64,000 nucleotides of DNA from Hippophae tibetana (lineage: Eukaryota; Streptophyta; Magnoliopsida; Rosales; Elaeagnaceae). Within the stretch, counting starts at the first letter, position 1, and every line of letters starts with the position of its first letter. This document shows, piece by piece, positions 25,712-37,357 of the stretch. Location: the NCBI GenBank assembly GCA_037013495.1, contig CM072812.1, positions 60,296,938 to 60,360,937 on the forward strand, read 5' to 3'. The notes under the pieces were generated by a model. The model was not told the origin of the DNA, searched no databases, and was given only the letters and a program-made list of their open reading frames with translations. The translations under genes and the position numbers were made by a program.

Positions 25712-27412
25712 CATGTCACAGTTTAAAAAACAAAGAATTTATTAATTGAGGTTGCAACTTAAACATGTCAAAATTTTAAAACTGTAGCGAACCGGCCATT
25801 ATAATAAATCATATGGAAGGTCGTTTCGATTTCTAAAAATGCAACCAAGCATTAGTTCTGTTCTCCACATTTTTTAACCCAAACTCGATTGTATACACAA
25901 CTTACTCATGTCATAAATTTGGGTCAAGCCATATTGCGTTGTTTTCGGTTCTTTTTCTAAACGATTCTAATTTAATAATCTTAGCCACGTTGTTTGCAAT
26001 TCAATCGTTAATATTTCGTTCAGTTACTAGGTTGTTCTCCGAAAGATTACATATAATTTATAATGGGAGCCTTGGTGGAAAAAAAAAGGTTATATGTCTT
26101 CATCTATACATTTTTGAATTTTAGATTAAAAACAATTATTATTTAATTGTTTTTTTCAATCTTGAGTGAAAAATCACAATAAAAAGAATGAAATTTAATC
26201 CTTCATCCCTTGCGTTTTCTATCAATTTTGTTGTCGTTTTTTTAATTTTTGGATTTCCTTTTACAGTTTTCTTTAAAGTCTTCCTACCTTTTTTTATTCC
26301 TTTTTTATGTGTGTTAATCTATATTTGTTTTTCAAAAAAATAAGATTGTTGCTGCATGTCACAGTTTAAAAAACAAAGATGTTATTAATTGGGGTTGCAA
26401 CGTTAAAATGCTAAAAATTTTAAATCGTGTATCAACACGGCTATTATAATAAATCATATGGAAGGTCGTTTCGATTTCTAAAAATGCAACAAAGCATTAG
26501 TTTTTTTCTCAACATTTTGGAACCCAAACTCGATTGTTTACACAACTTACTCATGTCATAAATTTTGGTCTCACCATATTGCGTCGTTTTCGGTTCTTTT
26601 TCTAAAGGATTCTATTTTAATAATCTTAGCCACGTTCTTTGCAATTCAATCGTTAATATTTCGTTCAGTTACTAGGTTGTTCACCGAAAGGTTACATATA
26701 ATTTAGAATGAGAGCCTTTGTGGAAAAAAAAGGTTATATGTCTTCATCTATCCATTTTTGAATTTTAGATTTAATCCTTCATCCCTTGCATTTTTTATCA
26801 ATTTTGTTGTCGTTGTTTTAATTTTTGGATTTATTTTTATAGTTTTCTTTAAATTCTTCATATCTTTTTTTTGTTCCTTTTTTTAATATGTGTTAATCTA
26901 TCTTTGTTTTTTTAAAAAATAAGATTGTTGCAGCATGTCACAGTTTAAAAAACAAAGAAGTTATTAATTGGGGTTGCAACGTTAAACTGCTAAAATTTTT
27001 AAATAGAGTTTCCACACGGCTATTGTAATAAATCATATGGAAGGTCGTTTCGATTTCTAAAAATGCAACAAAGCATTAGTTTTGTTCTCAATATTTTGGA
27101 ACCCAAACTCCATTGTTTACACAACTTACTCATGTCATAAATTTTAGTCTCACCATATTGCGTTGTTTTCGGTTCTTTTTCTAAAGGATTCTATTGTTTA
27201 ATTGTTTTTTTCATTCTTGAGTGAAAAATCACAATAAAAAGGAAGAAATTTAATCCTTCATCCCTTGCGTTTTCTACCAATTTTGTTGTCGTTGTTTTAA
27301 TTTTTGGATTTCCTTTTATTGTTTTCTATAAATTCTTCATATCTTTTTTTTTGTTGCTTTTTTTATTTTTGTTAATCTATATTTGTTTTTCAAAAAAATA
27401 AGATTGTTGTAG
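25712..27412. repeat. HOR-I trimer copy 3 (L 25712, M 26355, S 26934)
   Basis: Unit lengths are 643, 579 and 479 bp. The M unit shares GAGAGCCTTTGTGG with copy 1 (near 23,310 and 26,710), whereas copies 2, 4, 5 and 6 have GAGAGCCTTGGTGG. Copies 1 and 3 are therefore closer here than adjacent copies 2 and 3, which suggests exchange between non-adjacent trimers. Confidence 0.92.
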
Positions 27413-29110
27413 CATGTCACAGTTTAAAAACAAAGAACTTATTAATTGAGGTTGCAACTTAAACATGTCAAAATTTTAAAACTGTAGCGAACCGGCCATT
27501 ATAATAAATCATATGGAAGGTCGTTTCGATTTCTAAAAATGCAACCAAGCATTAGTTCTGTTCTCCACATTTTTTAACCCAAACTCGATTGTATACACAA
27601 CTTACTCATGTCATAAATTTGGGTCTCACCATATTGCGTTGTTTTCGGTTCTTTTTCTAAACGATTCTAATTTAATAATCTTAGCCACGTTGTTTGCAAT
27701 TCAATCGTTAATATTTCGTTCAGTTACTAGGTTGTTCACCGAAAGATTACATATAATTTATAATGGGAGCCTTGGTGGAAAAAAAATGTTATATGTCTTC
27801 ATCTATCCATTTTTGAATTTCAGATTAAAAACAATTATTATTTAATTGTTTTTTTCAATCTTGAGTGAAAAATCACAATAAAAAGAATGAAATTTAATCC
27901 TTCATCCCTTGCGTTTTCTATCAATTTTGTTGTCGTTTTTTTAATTTTTGGATTTCCTTTTATAGTTTTCTTTAAATTCTTCCTACCTTTTTTATTCCTT
28001 TTTTATGTGTGTTAATCTATATTTGTTTTTCAAAAAAATAAGATTGTTGCAGCATGTCACAGTTTAAAAAACAAAGATGTTATTAATTGGGGTTGCAACG
28101 TTAAACTGCTAAAATTTTTAAATCGTGTATCAACACGGCTATTATAATAAATCATATGGAAGGTCGTTTCGATTTCTAAAAATGCAACAAAGCATTAGTT
28201 TTTTTCTCAAAATTTTGGAACCCAAACTCGATTGTTTACACAACTTACTCATGTCATAAATTTTGGTCTCACCATATTGCGTCGTTTTCGGTTCTTTTTC
28301 TAAAGGATTCTAATTTAATAATCTTAGCCACGTTCTTTGCAATTCAATCGTTAATATTTCGTTCAGTTACTAGGTTGTTCACCGAAAGGTTACATATAAT
28401 TTAGAATGAGAGCCTTGGTGGAAAAAAAAGGTTATATGTCTTCATCTATCCATTTTTGAATTTTAGATTTAATCCTTCATCCCTTGCATTTTTTATCAAT
28501 TTTGTTGTCGTTGTTTTAATTTTTGGATTTATTTTTATAGTTTTCTTTAAATTCTTCATATCTTTTTTTTGTTCCTTTTTTTAATATGTGTTAATCTATC
28601 TTTGTTTTTTTTAAAAATAAGATTGTCGCAGCATGTCACAGTTTAAAAAACAAAGAAGTTATTAATTGGGGTTGCAACGTTAAACTGCTAAAATTTTTAA
28701 ATAGAGTTTCCACACGGCTATTGTAATAAATCATATGGAAGGTCGTTTCGATTTCTAAAAATGCAACAAAGCATTAGTTTTGTTCTCAATATTTTGGAAC
28801 CCAAACTCCATTGTTTACACAACTTACTCATGTCATAAATTTTAGTCTCACCATATTGCGTTGTTTTCGGTTCTTTTTCTAAAGGATTCTATTGTTTAAT
28901 TGTTTTTTTCATTCTTGAGTGAAAAATCACAATAAAAAGGAAGAAATTTAATCCTTCATCCCTTGCATTTTCTACCAATTTTGTTGTCGTTGTTTTAATT
29001 TTTGGATTTCCTTTTATTGTTTTCTATAAATTCTTCATATCTTTTTTTTTGTTGCTTTTTTTATTTTTGTTAATCTATATTTGTTTTTCAAAAAAATAAG
29101 ATTGTTGTAG
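27413..29110. repeat. HOR-I trimer copy 4 (L 27413, M 28053, S 28632)
   Basis: Unit lengths are 640, 579 and 479 bp. L is about 3 bp shorter than in copies 1-3, through losses in A and T runs, and this short L persists in copies 5 and 6. The S unit is preceded by GATTGTCGCAGC instead of GATTGTTGCAGC, shared with copy 5. Confidence 0.92.
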
Positions 29111-30808
29111 CATGTCACAGTTTAAAAACAAAGAAGTTATTAATTGAGGTTGCAACTTAAACATGTCAAAATTTTAAAACTGTAGCGAACCGGCCATTAT
29201 AATAAATCATATGGAAGGTCGTTTCGATTTCTAAAAATGCACCCAAGCATTAGTTCTGTTCTCAAAATTTTGGAACCCAAACTCCATTGTTTACACAACT
29301 TACCGATGTCATAAATTTTGGTCTATCCATATTGCGTCGTTTTCGGTTCTTTTTCTAAACGATTCTAATTTAATAATCTTAGCCACGTTGTTTGCAATTC
29401 AATCGTTAATATTTCGTTCAGTTACTAGGTTGTTCACCGAAAGCTTACATATAATTTATAATGGGAGCCTTGGTGGAAAAAAAATGTTATATGTCTTCAT
29501 CTATCCATTTTTGAATTTTAGATTAAAAACAATTATTATTTAATTGTTTTTTTCAATCTTGAGTGAAAAATCACAATAAAAAGAATGAAATTTAATCCTT
29601 CATCCCTTGCGTTTTCTATCAATTTTGTTGTCGTTTTTTTAATTTTTGGATTTCCTTTTACAGTTTTCTTTAAATTCTTCCTACCTTTTTTATTCCTTTT
29701 TTATGTGTGTTAATCTATATTTGTTTTTCAAAAAAATAAGATTGTTGCAGCATGTCACAGTTTAAAAAACAAAGATGTTATTAATTGGGGTTGCAACGTT
29801 AAACTGCTAAAAATTTTAAATCGTGTATCAACACGGCTATTATAATAAATCATATGGAAGGTCGTTTCGATTTCTAAAAATGCAACAAAGCATTAGTTCT
29901 GTTCTCAAAATTTTGGAACCCAAACTCCATTGTTTACACAACTTACTCATGTCATAAATTTTGGTCTCACCATATTGCGTCGTTTTCGGTTCTTTTTCTA
30001 AACGATTCTAATTTAATAATCTTAGCCACGTTCTTTGCAATTCAATCGTTAATATTTCGTTCAGTTACTAGGTTGTTCACCGAAAGGTTACATATAATTT
30101 AGAATGAGAGCCTTGGTGGAAAAAAAAGGTTATATGTCTTCATCTATCCATTTTTGAATTTTAGATTTAATCCTTCATCCCTTGCATTTTTTATCAATTT
30201 TGTTGTCGTTGTTTTAATTTTTGGATTTATTTTTATAGTTTTCTTTAAATTCTTCATATCTTTTTTTTGTTCCTTTTTTTAATATGTGTTAATCTATCTT
30301 TGTTTTTTTTAAAAATAAGATTGTCGCAGCATGTCACAGTTTAAAAAACAAAGAAGTTATTAATTGGGGTTGCAACGTTAAACTGCTAAAATTTTTAAAT
30401 AGAGTTTCCACACGGCTATTGTAATAAATCATATGGAAGGTCGTTTCGATTTCTAAAAATGCAACAAAGCATTAGTTTTGTTCTCAATATTTTGGAACCC
30501 AAACTCCATTGTTTACACAACTTACTCATGTCATAAATTTTAGTCTCACCATATTGCGTTGTTTTCGGTTCTTTTTCTAAAGGATTCTATTGTTTAATTG
30601 TTTTTTTCATTCTTGAGTGAAAAATCACAATAAAAAGGAAGAAATTTAATCCTTCATCCCTTGCATTTTCTACCAATTTTGTTGTCGTTGTTTTAATTTT
30701 TGGATTTCCTTTTATTGTTTTCTATAAATTCTTCATATCTTTTTTTTTGTTGCTTTTTTTATTTTTGTTAATCTATATTTGTTTTTCAAAAAAATAAGAT
30801 TGTTGTAG
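29111..30808. repeat. HOR-I trimer copy 5 (L 29111, M 29751, S 30330)
   Basis: Unit lengths are 640, 579 and 479 bp. L carries AAAAATGCACCCAAGC and TCAAAATTTTGGAACCC, both shared with copy 6, so copies 5 and 6 are recent duplicates. The single variant TTGGTCTATCCATATTG near 29,320 is private to this copy. Confidence 0.92.
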
Positions 30809-32507
30809 CATGTCACAGTTTAAAAACAAAGAAGTTATTAATTGAGGTTGCAACTTAAACATGTCAAAATTTTAAAACTGTAGCGAACCGGCCATTATAA
30901 TAAATCATATGGAAGGTCGTTTCGATTTCTAAAAATGCACCCAAGCATTAGTTCTGTTCTCAAAATTTTGGAACCCAAACTCCATTGTTTACACAACTTA
31001 CCGATGTCATAAATTTTGGTCTCACCATATTGCGTCGTTTTCGGTTCTTTTTCTAAACGATTCTAATTTAATAATCTTAGCCACGTTGTTTGCAATTCAA
31101 TCGTTAATATTTCGTTCAGTTACTAGGTTGTTCACCGAAAGATTACATATAATTTATAATGGGAGCCTTGGTGGAAAAAAAAGGTTATATGTCTTCATCT
31201 ATCCATTTTTGAATTTTAGATTAAAAACAATTATTATTTAATTGTTTTTTTCAATCTTGAGTGAAAAATCACAATAAAAAGAATGAAATTTAATCCTTCA
31301 TCCCTTGCGTTTTCTATCAATTTTGTTGTCGTTTTTTTAATTTTTGGATTTCCTTTTACAGTTTTCTTTAAATTCTTCCTACCTTTTTTATTCCTTTTTT
31401 ATGTGTGTTAATCTATATTTGTTTTTCAAAAAAATAAGATTGTTGCAGCATGTCACAGTTTAAAAAACAAAGATGTTATTAATTGGGGTTGCAACGTTAA
31501 ACTGCTAAAAATTTTAAATCGTGTATCAACACGGCTATTATAATAAATCATATGGAAGGTCGTTTCGATTTCTAAAAATGCAACAAAGCATTAGTTCTGT
31601 TCTCAAAATTTTGGAACCCAAACTCCATTGTTTACACAACTTACCGATGTCATAAATTTTGGTCTCACCATATTGCGTCGTTTTCGGTTCTTTTTCTAAA
31701 CGATTCTAATTTAATAATCTTAGCCACGTTCTTTGCAATTCAATCGTTAATATTTCGTTCAGTTACTAGGTTGTTCACCGAAAGGTTACATATAATTTAG
31801 AATGAGAGCCTTGGTGGAAAAAAAAGGTTATATGTCTTCATCTATCCATTTTTGAATTTTAGATTTAATCCTTCATCCCTTGCATTTTTTACCAATTTTG
31901 TTGTCGTTGTTTTAATTTTTGGATTTATTTTTATAGTTTTCTTTAAAATCTTCCTACCTTTTTTTTGTTCCTTTTTTTAATATGTGTTAATCTATCTTTG
32001 TTTTTTTTAAAAATAAGATTGTTGCAGCATGTCACAGTTTAAAAAACAAAGAAGTTATTAATTGGGGTTGCAACGTTAAACTGCTAAAATTTTTAAATAG
32101 AGTTTCCACACGGCTATTGTAATAAATCATATGGAAGGTCGTTTCGATTTCTAAAAATGCAACAAAGCATTAGTTTTGTTCTCAATATTTTGGAACCCAA
32201 ACTCCATTGTTTACACAACTTACTCATGTCATAAATTTTAGTCTCACCATATTGCGTTGTTTTCGGTTCTTTTTCTAAAGGATTCTATTGTTTAATTGTT
32301 TTTTTCATTCTTGAGTGAAAAATCACAATAAAAAGGAAGAAATTTAATCCTTCATCCCTTGCGTTTTCTACCAATTTTGTTGTCGTTGTTTTAATTTTTG
32401 GATTTCCTTTTATTGTTTTCTATAAATTCTTCATATCTTTTTTTTTGTTGCTTTTTTTATTTTTGTTAATTTATATTTGTTTTTCAAAAAAATAAGATTG
32501 TTGTAGC
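30809..32507. repeat. HOR-I trimer copy 6 (L 30809, M 31449, S 32028)
   Basis: Unit lengths are 640, 579 and 480 bp. It closely follows copy 5 in L and M. The end of its M unit has begun to differ (AAAATCTTCCTACC near 31,950). It is the last regular trimer before the array changes pattern. Confidence 0.92.
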
Positions 32508-33082
32508 ATGTCACAGTTTAAAAACAAAGAAGTTATTAATTGAGGTTGCAACTTAAACATGTCAAAATTTTAAAACTGTAGCGAACCGGCCATTATAATA
32601 AATCATATGGAAGGTCGTTTCGATTTCTAAAAATGCAACCAAGCATTAGTTCTGTTCTCCACATTTTTTAACCCAAACTCGATTGTATACACAACTTACT
32701 CATGTCATAAATTTGGGTCTCACCATATTGCGTTGTTTTCGGTTCTTTTTCTAAACGATTCTAATTTAATAATCTTAGCCACGTTCTTTGCAATTCAATC
32801 GTTAATATTTCGTTCAGTTACTAGGTTGTTCACCGAAAGATTACATATAATTTATAATGGGAGCCTTGGTGGAAAAAAAAGGTTATATGTCTTCATCTAT
32901 CCATTTTTGAATTTTAGATTTAATCCTTCATCCCTTGCGTTTTGTATCAATTTTGTTGTCGTTGTTTTAATTTTTTGATTTATTTTTATAGTTTTCTTTA
33001 AATTCTTCATATCTTTTTTTTGTTCCTCTTTTTATTATGTGTTAATCTATCTTTGTTTTTAAAAAAAATAAGATTGTTGCAG
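32508..33082. repeat. Chimeric L/M unit, 575 bp
   Basis: The first part is L-type: GAGGTTGCAAC, the alpha box GTAGCGAACCGG, and TTATAATGGGAGCC near 32,852. The end is M-type: it carries the M deletion junction TTAGATTTAATCC near 32,915. The switch lies in the shared stretch of roughly 32,865-32,918. It is followed by an ordinary beta-box M (33083, 578 bp) and an S (33661, 479 bp). The combination of alpha-box front and M deletion is the architecture of every M' unit in HOR-II to the right, so this may be an intermediate or a trace of the exchange that founded HOR-II. Confidence 0.85.
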
Positions 33083-34139
33083 CATGTCACAGTTTAAAAA
33101 ACAAAGAAGTTATTAATTGGGGTTGCAACGTTAAACTGCTAAAATTTTTAAATCGTGTATCAACACGGCTATTATAATAAATCATATGGAAGGTCGTTTC
33201 GATTTCTAAAAATGCAACAAAGCATTAGTTTTGTTCTCAACATTTTGGAACCCAAACTCCATTGTTTACACAATTTACTCATGTCATAAATTTTGGTCTC
33301 ACCATATTGCGTCGTTTTCGGTTCTTTTTCTAAAGGATTCTAATTTAATAATCTTAGCCACGTTCTTTGCAATTCAATCGTTAATATTTCGTTCAGTTAC
33401 TAGGTTGTTCACCGAAAGTGACATATAATTTAGAATGAGAGCCTTGGTGGAAAAAAAAGGTTATATGTCTTCATCTATCCACTTTTGAATTTTAGATTTA
33501 ATCCTTCATCCCTTGCGTTTTGTATCAATTTTGTTGTCGTTGTTTTAATTTTTGGATTTATTTTTATAGTTTTCTTTAAATTCTTCATATCTTTTTTTTG
33601 TTCCTTTTTTGAATGTGTGTTAATCTATCTTTGTTTTTCAAAAAAATCAGATTGTTGCAGCATGTCACAGTTTAAAAAACAAAGAAGTTATTAATTGGGG
33701 TGGCAACGTTAAACTGCTAAAATTTTTAAATAGAGTTTCCACACGGCTATTATAATAAATCATATGGAAGGCCGTTTCGATTTCTAAAAATGCAACAAAG
33801 CATTAGTTTTGTTCTCAACATTTCGGAACCCAAACTCCATTGTTTACACAACTTACTCATGTCATAAATTTTAGTCTCACTATATTGCGTTGTTTTCGGT
33901 TCTTTTTCTAAAGGATTCTATTGTTTAATTGTTTTTTTCATTCTTGAGTGAAAAATCACAATAAAAAGGAATAAATTTAATCCTTCATCCCTTGCGTTTT
34001 CTACCAATTTTGTTGTCGTTGTTTTAATTTTTGGATTTCCTTTTATAATTTTCTTTAAATTCTTCATATCTTTTTTTTTGTTGCTTTTTTTATTTGTGTT
34101 AATCTATCTTTGTTTTTCAAAAAAATAAGATTGTTGTAG
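33083..34139. repeat. HOR-I terminal M and S units
   Basis: M (33083, 578 bp) has CGTGTATCAACACGG and the M junction, with AAAGTGACAT where other units have AAAGGTTACAT. S (33661, 479 bp) has AGAGTTTCCACACGG and the S junction near 33,921, and ends with GGAATAAATTTAATCC, a variant that marks all S units of HOR-II. The S here therefore belongs by sequence to the HOR-II type. Confidence 0.88.
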
Positions 34140-37100
34140 CATGTCACAGTTTAAAAAACAAAGAAGTTATTAATTGAGTTTGCAACTTTAACATGTCAAA
34201 ATTTTAAAACTGTAGCGAACCGGCTATTATAATAAATAATATGGAAGGTCATTTCGATTTCTAAAAATGCAACCAAGCATTAGTTCTGTTCTCAACATTT
34301 TTTAACCCAAACTCGATTGTTTACACAACTTACTCATGTCATAAATTTTAGTCTCACCATATTGCGTCGTTTTTGGTTCTTTTTCTAAAGGATTCTATAT
34401 TAATCATCTTAACCACGTTCTTTCCAATTCAATCGTTAATATTTCGTTGAGTTACTAGGTTGTTCTCCTAAAGGTTACATATAATTTAGAATGAGAGCCC
34501 TGGTGGCAATAAAAAGGTTATATGCCTTTATTTATCCATTTTTGAATTTTTGATTTAAAACAATAATTATTTAATTGTTTTTTTGATTATTGAGTGAAAA
34601 ATCACAATAAAAAGGAAGAAATTTAAACCTTCATCCATTGCGTTTTCTATAAATTTTGTTGTCGTTGTTTTAATTTTTGGATTTCCTTTTATAGTTTTCT
34701 TTAAATTCTTCATATCTTTTTTTTTGTTGCTTTTAATATTTGTGTTAATCTATCTTTGTTTTTCAAAAAAATAAGATTGTTGTAGCATGTCACAGTTTAA
34801 AAAACAAAGAAGTTATTAATTGGGGTTGCACCTTTAACCTGTCGAAATTTTAAAATTGTAGCGAACCTGCTATTATAATAAATCATATGGAAGGTTATTT
34901 CGATTTCTAAAAATGCAAGAAAGCATTAGTTCTGTTCTCAACATTTTTGAACCCAAACTCCATTGTTTACAAAACTTACCGATGTCATAAATTTTGGTCT
35001 CACCATATTGCGTTGTTTTCGATTCTTTTTCTAAACGATTCTAATTTAATAATCTTAGCCACGTTCTTTGCAATTCAATCGTTAATATTTCGTTCAGTTA
35101 CTAGGTTGTTCACCGAAAGGTTACATATAATTTAGAATGAGAGCCTTGGTGGAAAAAAAAGGTTATATGTCTTCATCTATCCATTTTTGAATTTTAGATT
35201 AAAAACAATTATTATTTAATTGTTTTTTTCATTCTTGAGTGAAAATCACAATAAAAAGAAAGAAATTTAATCCTTCATCCCTTGCGTTTTCTATCAATTT
35301 TATTGTCGTTGTTTTAATTTTTGGATTTCCTTTTATAGTTTTCTTTAAATTCTTCATATCTTTTTTTTATTCCTTTCTTTATGTGTGTTAATCTATCTTT
35401 GTTTTTCAAAAAATAAGATTGTTGTAGCATGTCACAGTTTAAAAAACAAAGAAGTTATTAATTGGGGTTGCAACTTTAACCTGTCGAAATTTTAAAATTG
35501 TAGCGAACCAGCTATGATAATAAATCATATGGAAGGTCATTTCGATTTCTAAAAATGCAAGAAAGCATTAGTTCTGTTCTCAACATTTTTGAACCCAAAC
35601 TCCATTGTTTACAAAACTTACCGATGTCATAAATTTCGGTCTCACCATATTGCGTTGTTTTCGATTCTTTTTATAAACGATTCTAATTTAATAATCTTAG
35701 CCACGTTCTTTGCAATTCAATCGTTAATATTTCGTTCAGTTACTAGGTTGTTCACCGAAAGGTTACATATAATTTAGAATGAGAGCCTTGGTGGAAAAAA
35801 AAGGTTATATGTCTTCATCTATCCATTTTTTAATTTTAGATTAAAAACAATTATTATTTAATTGTTTTTTTCATTCTTGAGTGAAAATCACAATAAAAAG
35901 AAAGAAATTTAATCCTTCATCCCTTGCGTTTTCTATCAATTTTGTTGTCGTTGTTTTAATTTTTGGATTTCCTTTTATAGTTTTCTTTAAATTCTTCATA
36001 TCTTTTTTTTGTTCCTTTCTTTATGTGTGTTAATCTATCTTTGTTTTTCAAAAAAATAAGATTGTTGTAGCATGTCACAGTTTAAAAAACAAAGAAGTTA
36101 TTAATTGGGGTTGCAACTTTAACCTGGCGAAATTTTAAAATTGTAGCGAACCGGCTATTATAATAAATCATATGGAAGGTCGTTTCGATTTCTAAAAATG
36201 CAACAAAGCATTAGTTTTGTTCTCAACATTTTGGAACCCAAACTCCATTGTTTACACAACTAACTCACGTCATAAATTTTGGTCTCACCATATTGCGTCG
36301 TTTTCGGTTCTATTTCTAAACGATTCTAATTTAATAATCTTAGCCACGTTCTTTGCAATTCAATCGTTAATATTTCGTTCAGTTACTAGGTTGTTCACCG
36401 AAAGGTTACATATAATTAAGAATGAGAGCCTTGGTGGAAAAAAAAGGTTATATGTCTTCATCTATCCATTTTTGAATTTTAGATTAAAAACAATTATTAT
36501 TTAATTGTTTTTTTCATTCTTGAGTGAAAATCACAATAAAAAGAAAGAAATTTAATCCTTCATCCCTTGCGTTTTCTATCAATTTTGTTGTCGTTGTTTT
36601 AATTTTTGGATTTCCTTTTATAGTTTTCTTTAAATTCTTCATATCTTTTTTTTATTCCTTTCTTTATGTGTGTTAATCTATCTTTGTTTTTCAAAAAATA
36701 AGATTGTTGTAGCATGTCACAGTTTAAAAAACAAAGACGTTATTAATTGGGGTTGCAACTTTAACCTGTCGAAATTTTAAAATTGTAGCGAACCGGCTAT
36801 TATAATAAATCATATGGAAGGTCATTTCGATTTCTAAAAATGCAAGAAAGCATTAGTTCTGTTCTCAACATTTTTGAACCCAAACTCCATTGTTTACAAA
36901 ACTTACCGATGTCATAAATTTTCGTCTCACCATATTGCGTCGTTTTCGGTTCTATTTCTAAACGATTCTAATTTAATAATCTTAGCCACGTTCTTTGCAA
37001 TTCAATCGTTAATAGTTCGTTCAGTTACTAGGTTGTTCACCGAAAGGTTACATATAATTTAGAATGAGAGCCTTGGTGGAAAAAAAAGGTTATATGTCTT

Positions 37101-37357
37101 CATCTATCCATTTTTAAATTTTAGATTAAAAACAATTATTATTTAATTGTTTTTTTCATTCTTGAGTGAAAATCACAATAAAAAGAAAGAAATTTAATCC
37201 TTCATCGCTTGCGTTTTCTATCAATTTTGTTGTCGTTGTTTTAATTTTTGGATTTCCTTTTATAGTTTTCTTTAAATTCTTCATATCTTTTTTTTGTTCC
37301 TTTCTTTATGTGTGTTAATCTATCTTTTTTTTTTCAAAAAAATAAGATTGTTGTAGC
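34140..37357. repeat. HOR-II leading segment: five full-length L units with a 1,285 bp dimer duplication
   Basis: Units are at 34140, 34786, 35428, 36071 and 36713. The pair 35428/36071 is repeated as 36713/37358: the first member has AACATTTTTGAACCC and TACAAAACTTACCG, the second has ACACAACTAACTCACG. The second copy of the pair ends as an M' unit because it carries the M deletion. The unit starting 34140 has TTTTTTGATTATTGAGTG, a marker that reappears later in the block. Confidence 0.88.
36144..36157. other. Alpha box TAGCGAACCGGCTA (representative)
   Basis: This box sits at the same place in the unit as the beta box, about 73 bp after the anchor of the unit starting 36071. TAGC (36144-36147) and GCTA (36154-36157) are inverted copies around GAACCG. 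Variants include GGCCATTA in HOR-I L units and GGTTATTA at 57,306 and 57,955. It contains two CpG sites in the GC-richest stretch of the unit. Confidence 0.78.

Larger units (their letters stand above)
21251..34139. repeat. Higher-order repeat I: trimer L-M-S, about 1,700 bp
   Basis: The block has 23 units. It opens with M (21251) and S (21830), continues with six complete L-M-S trimers, and ends with an L/M chimera (32508), an M (33083) and an S (33661). Trimer starts are 22309, 24012, 25712, 27413, 29111 and 30809, with spacings of 1,698-1,703 bp. L (640-643 bp) carries the alpha box; M (579 bp) and S (479-481 bp) carry beta-type sequence. Corresponding units of different trimers are far more alike than the three units within a trimer, which is the defining property of a higher-order repeat. 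Confidence 0.95.
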
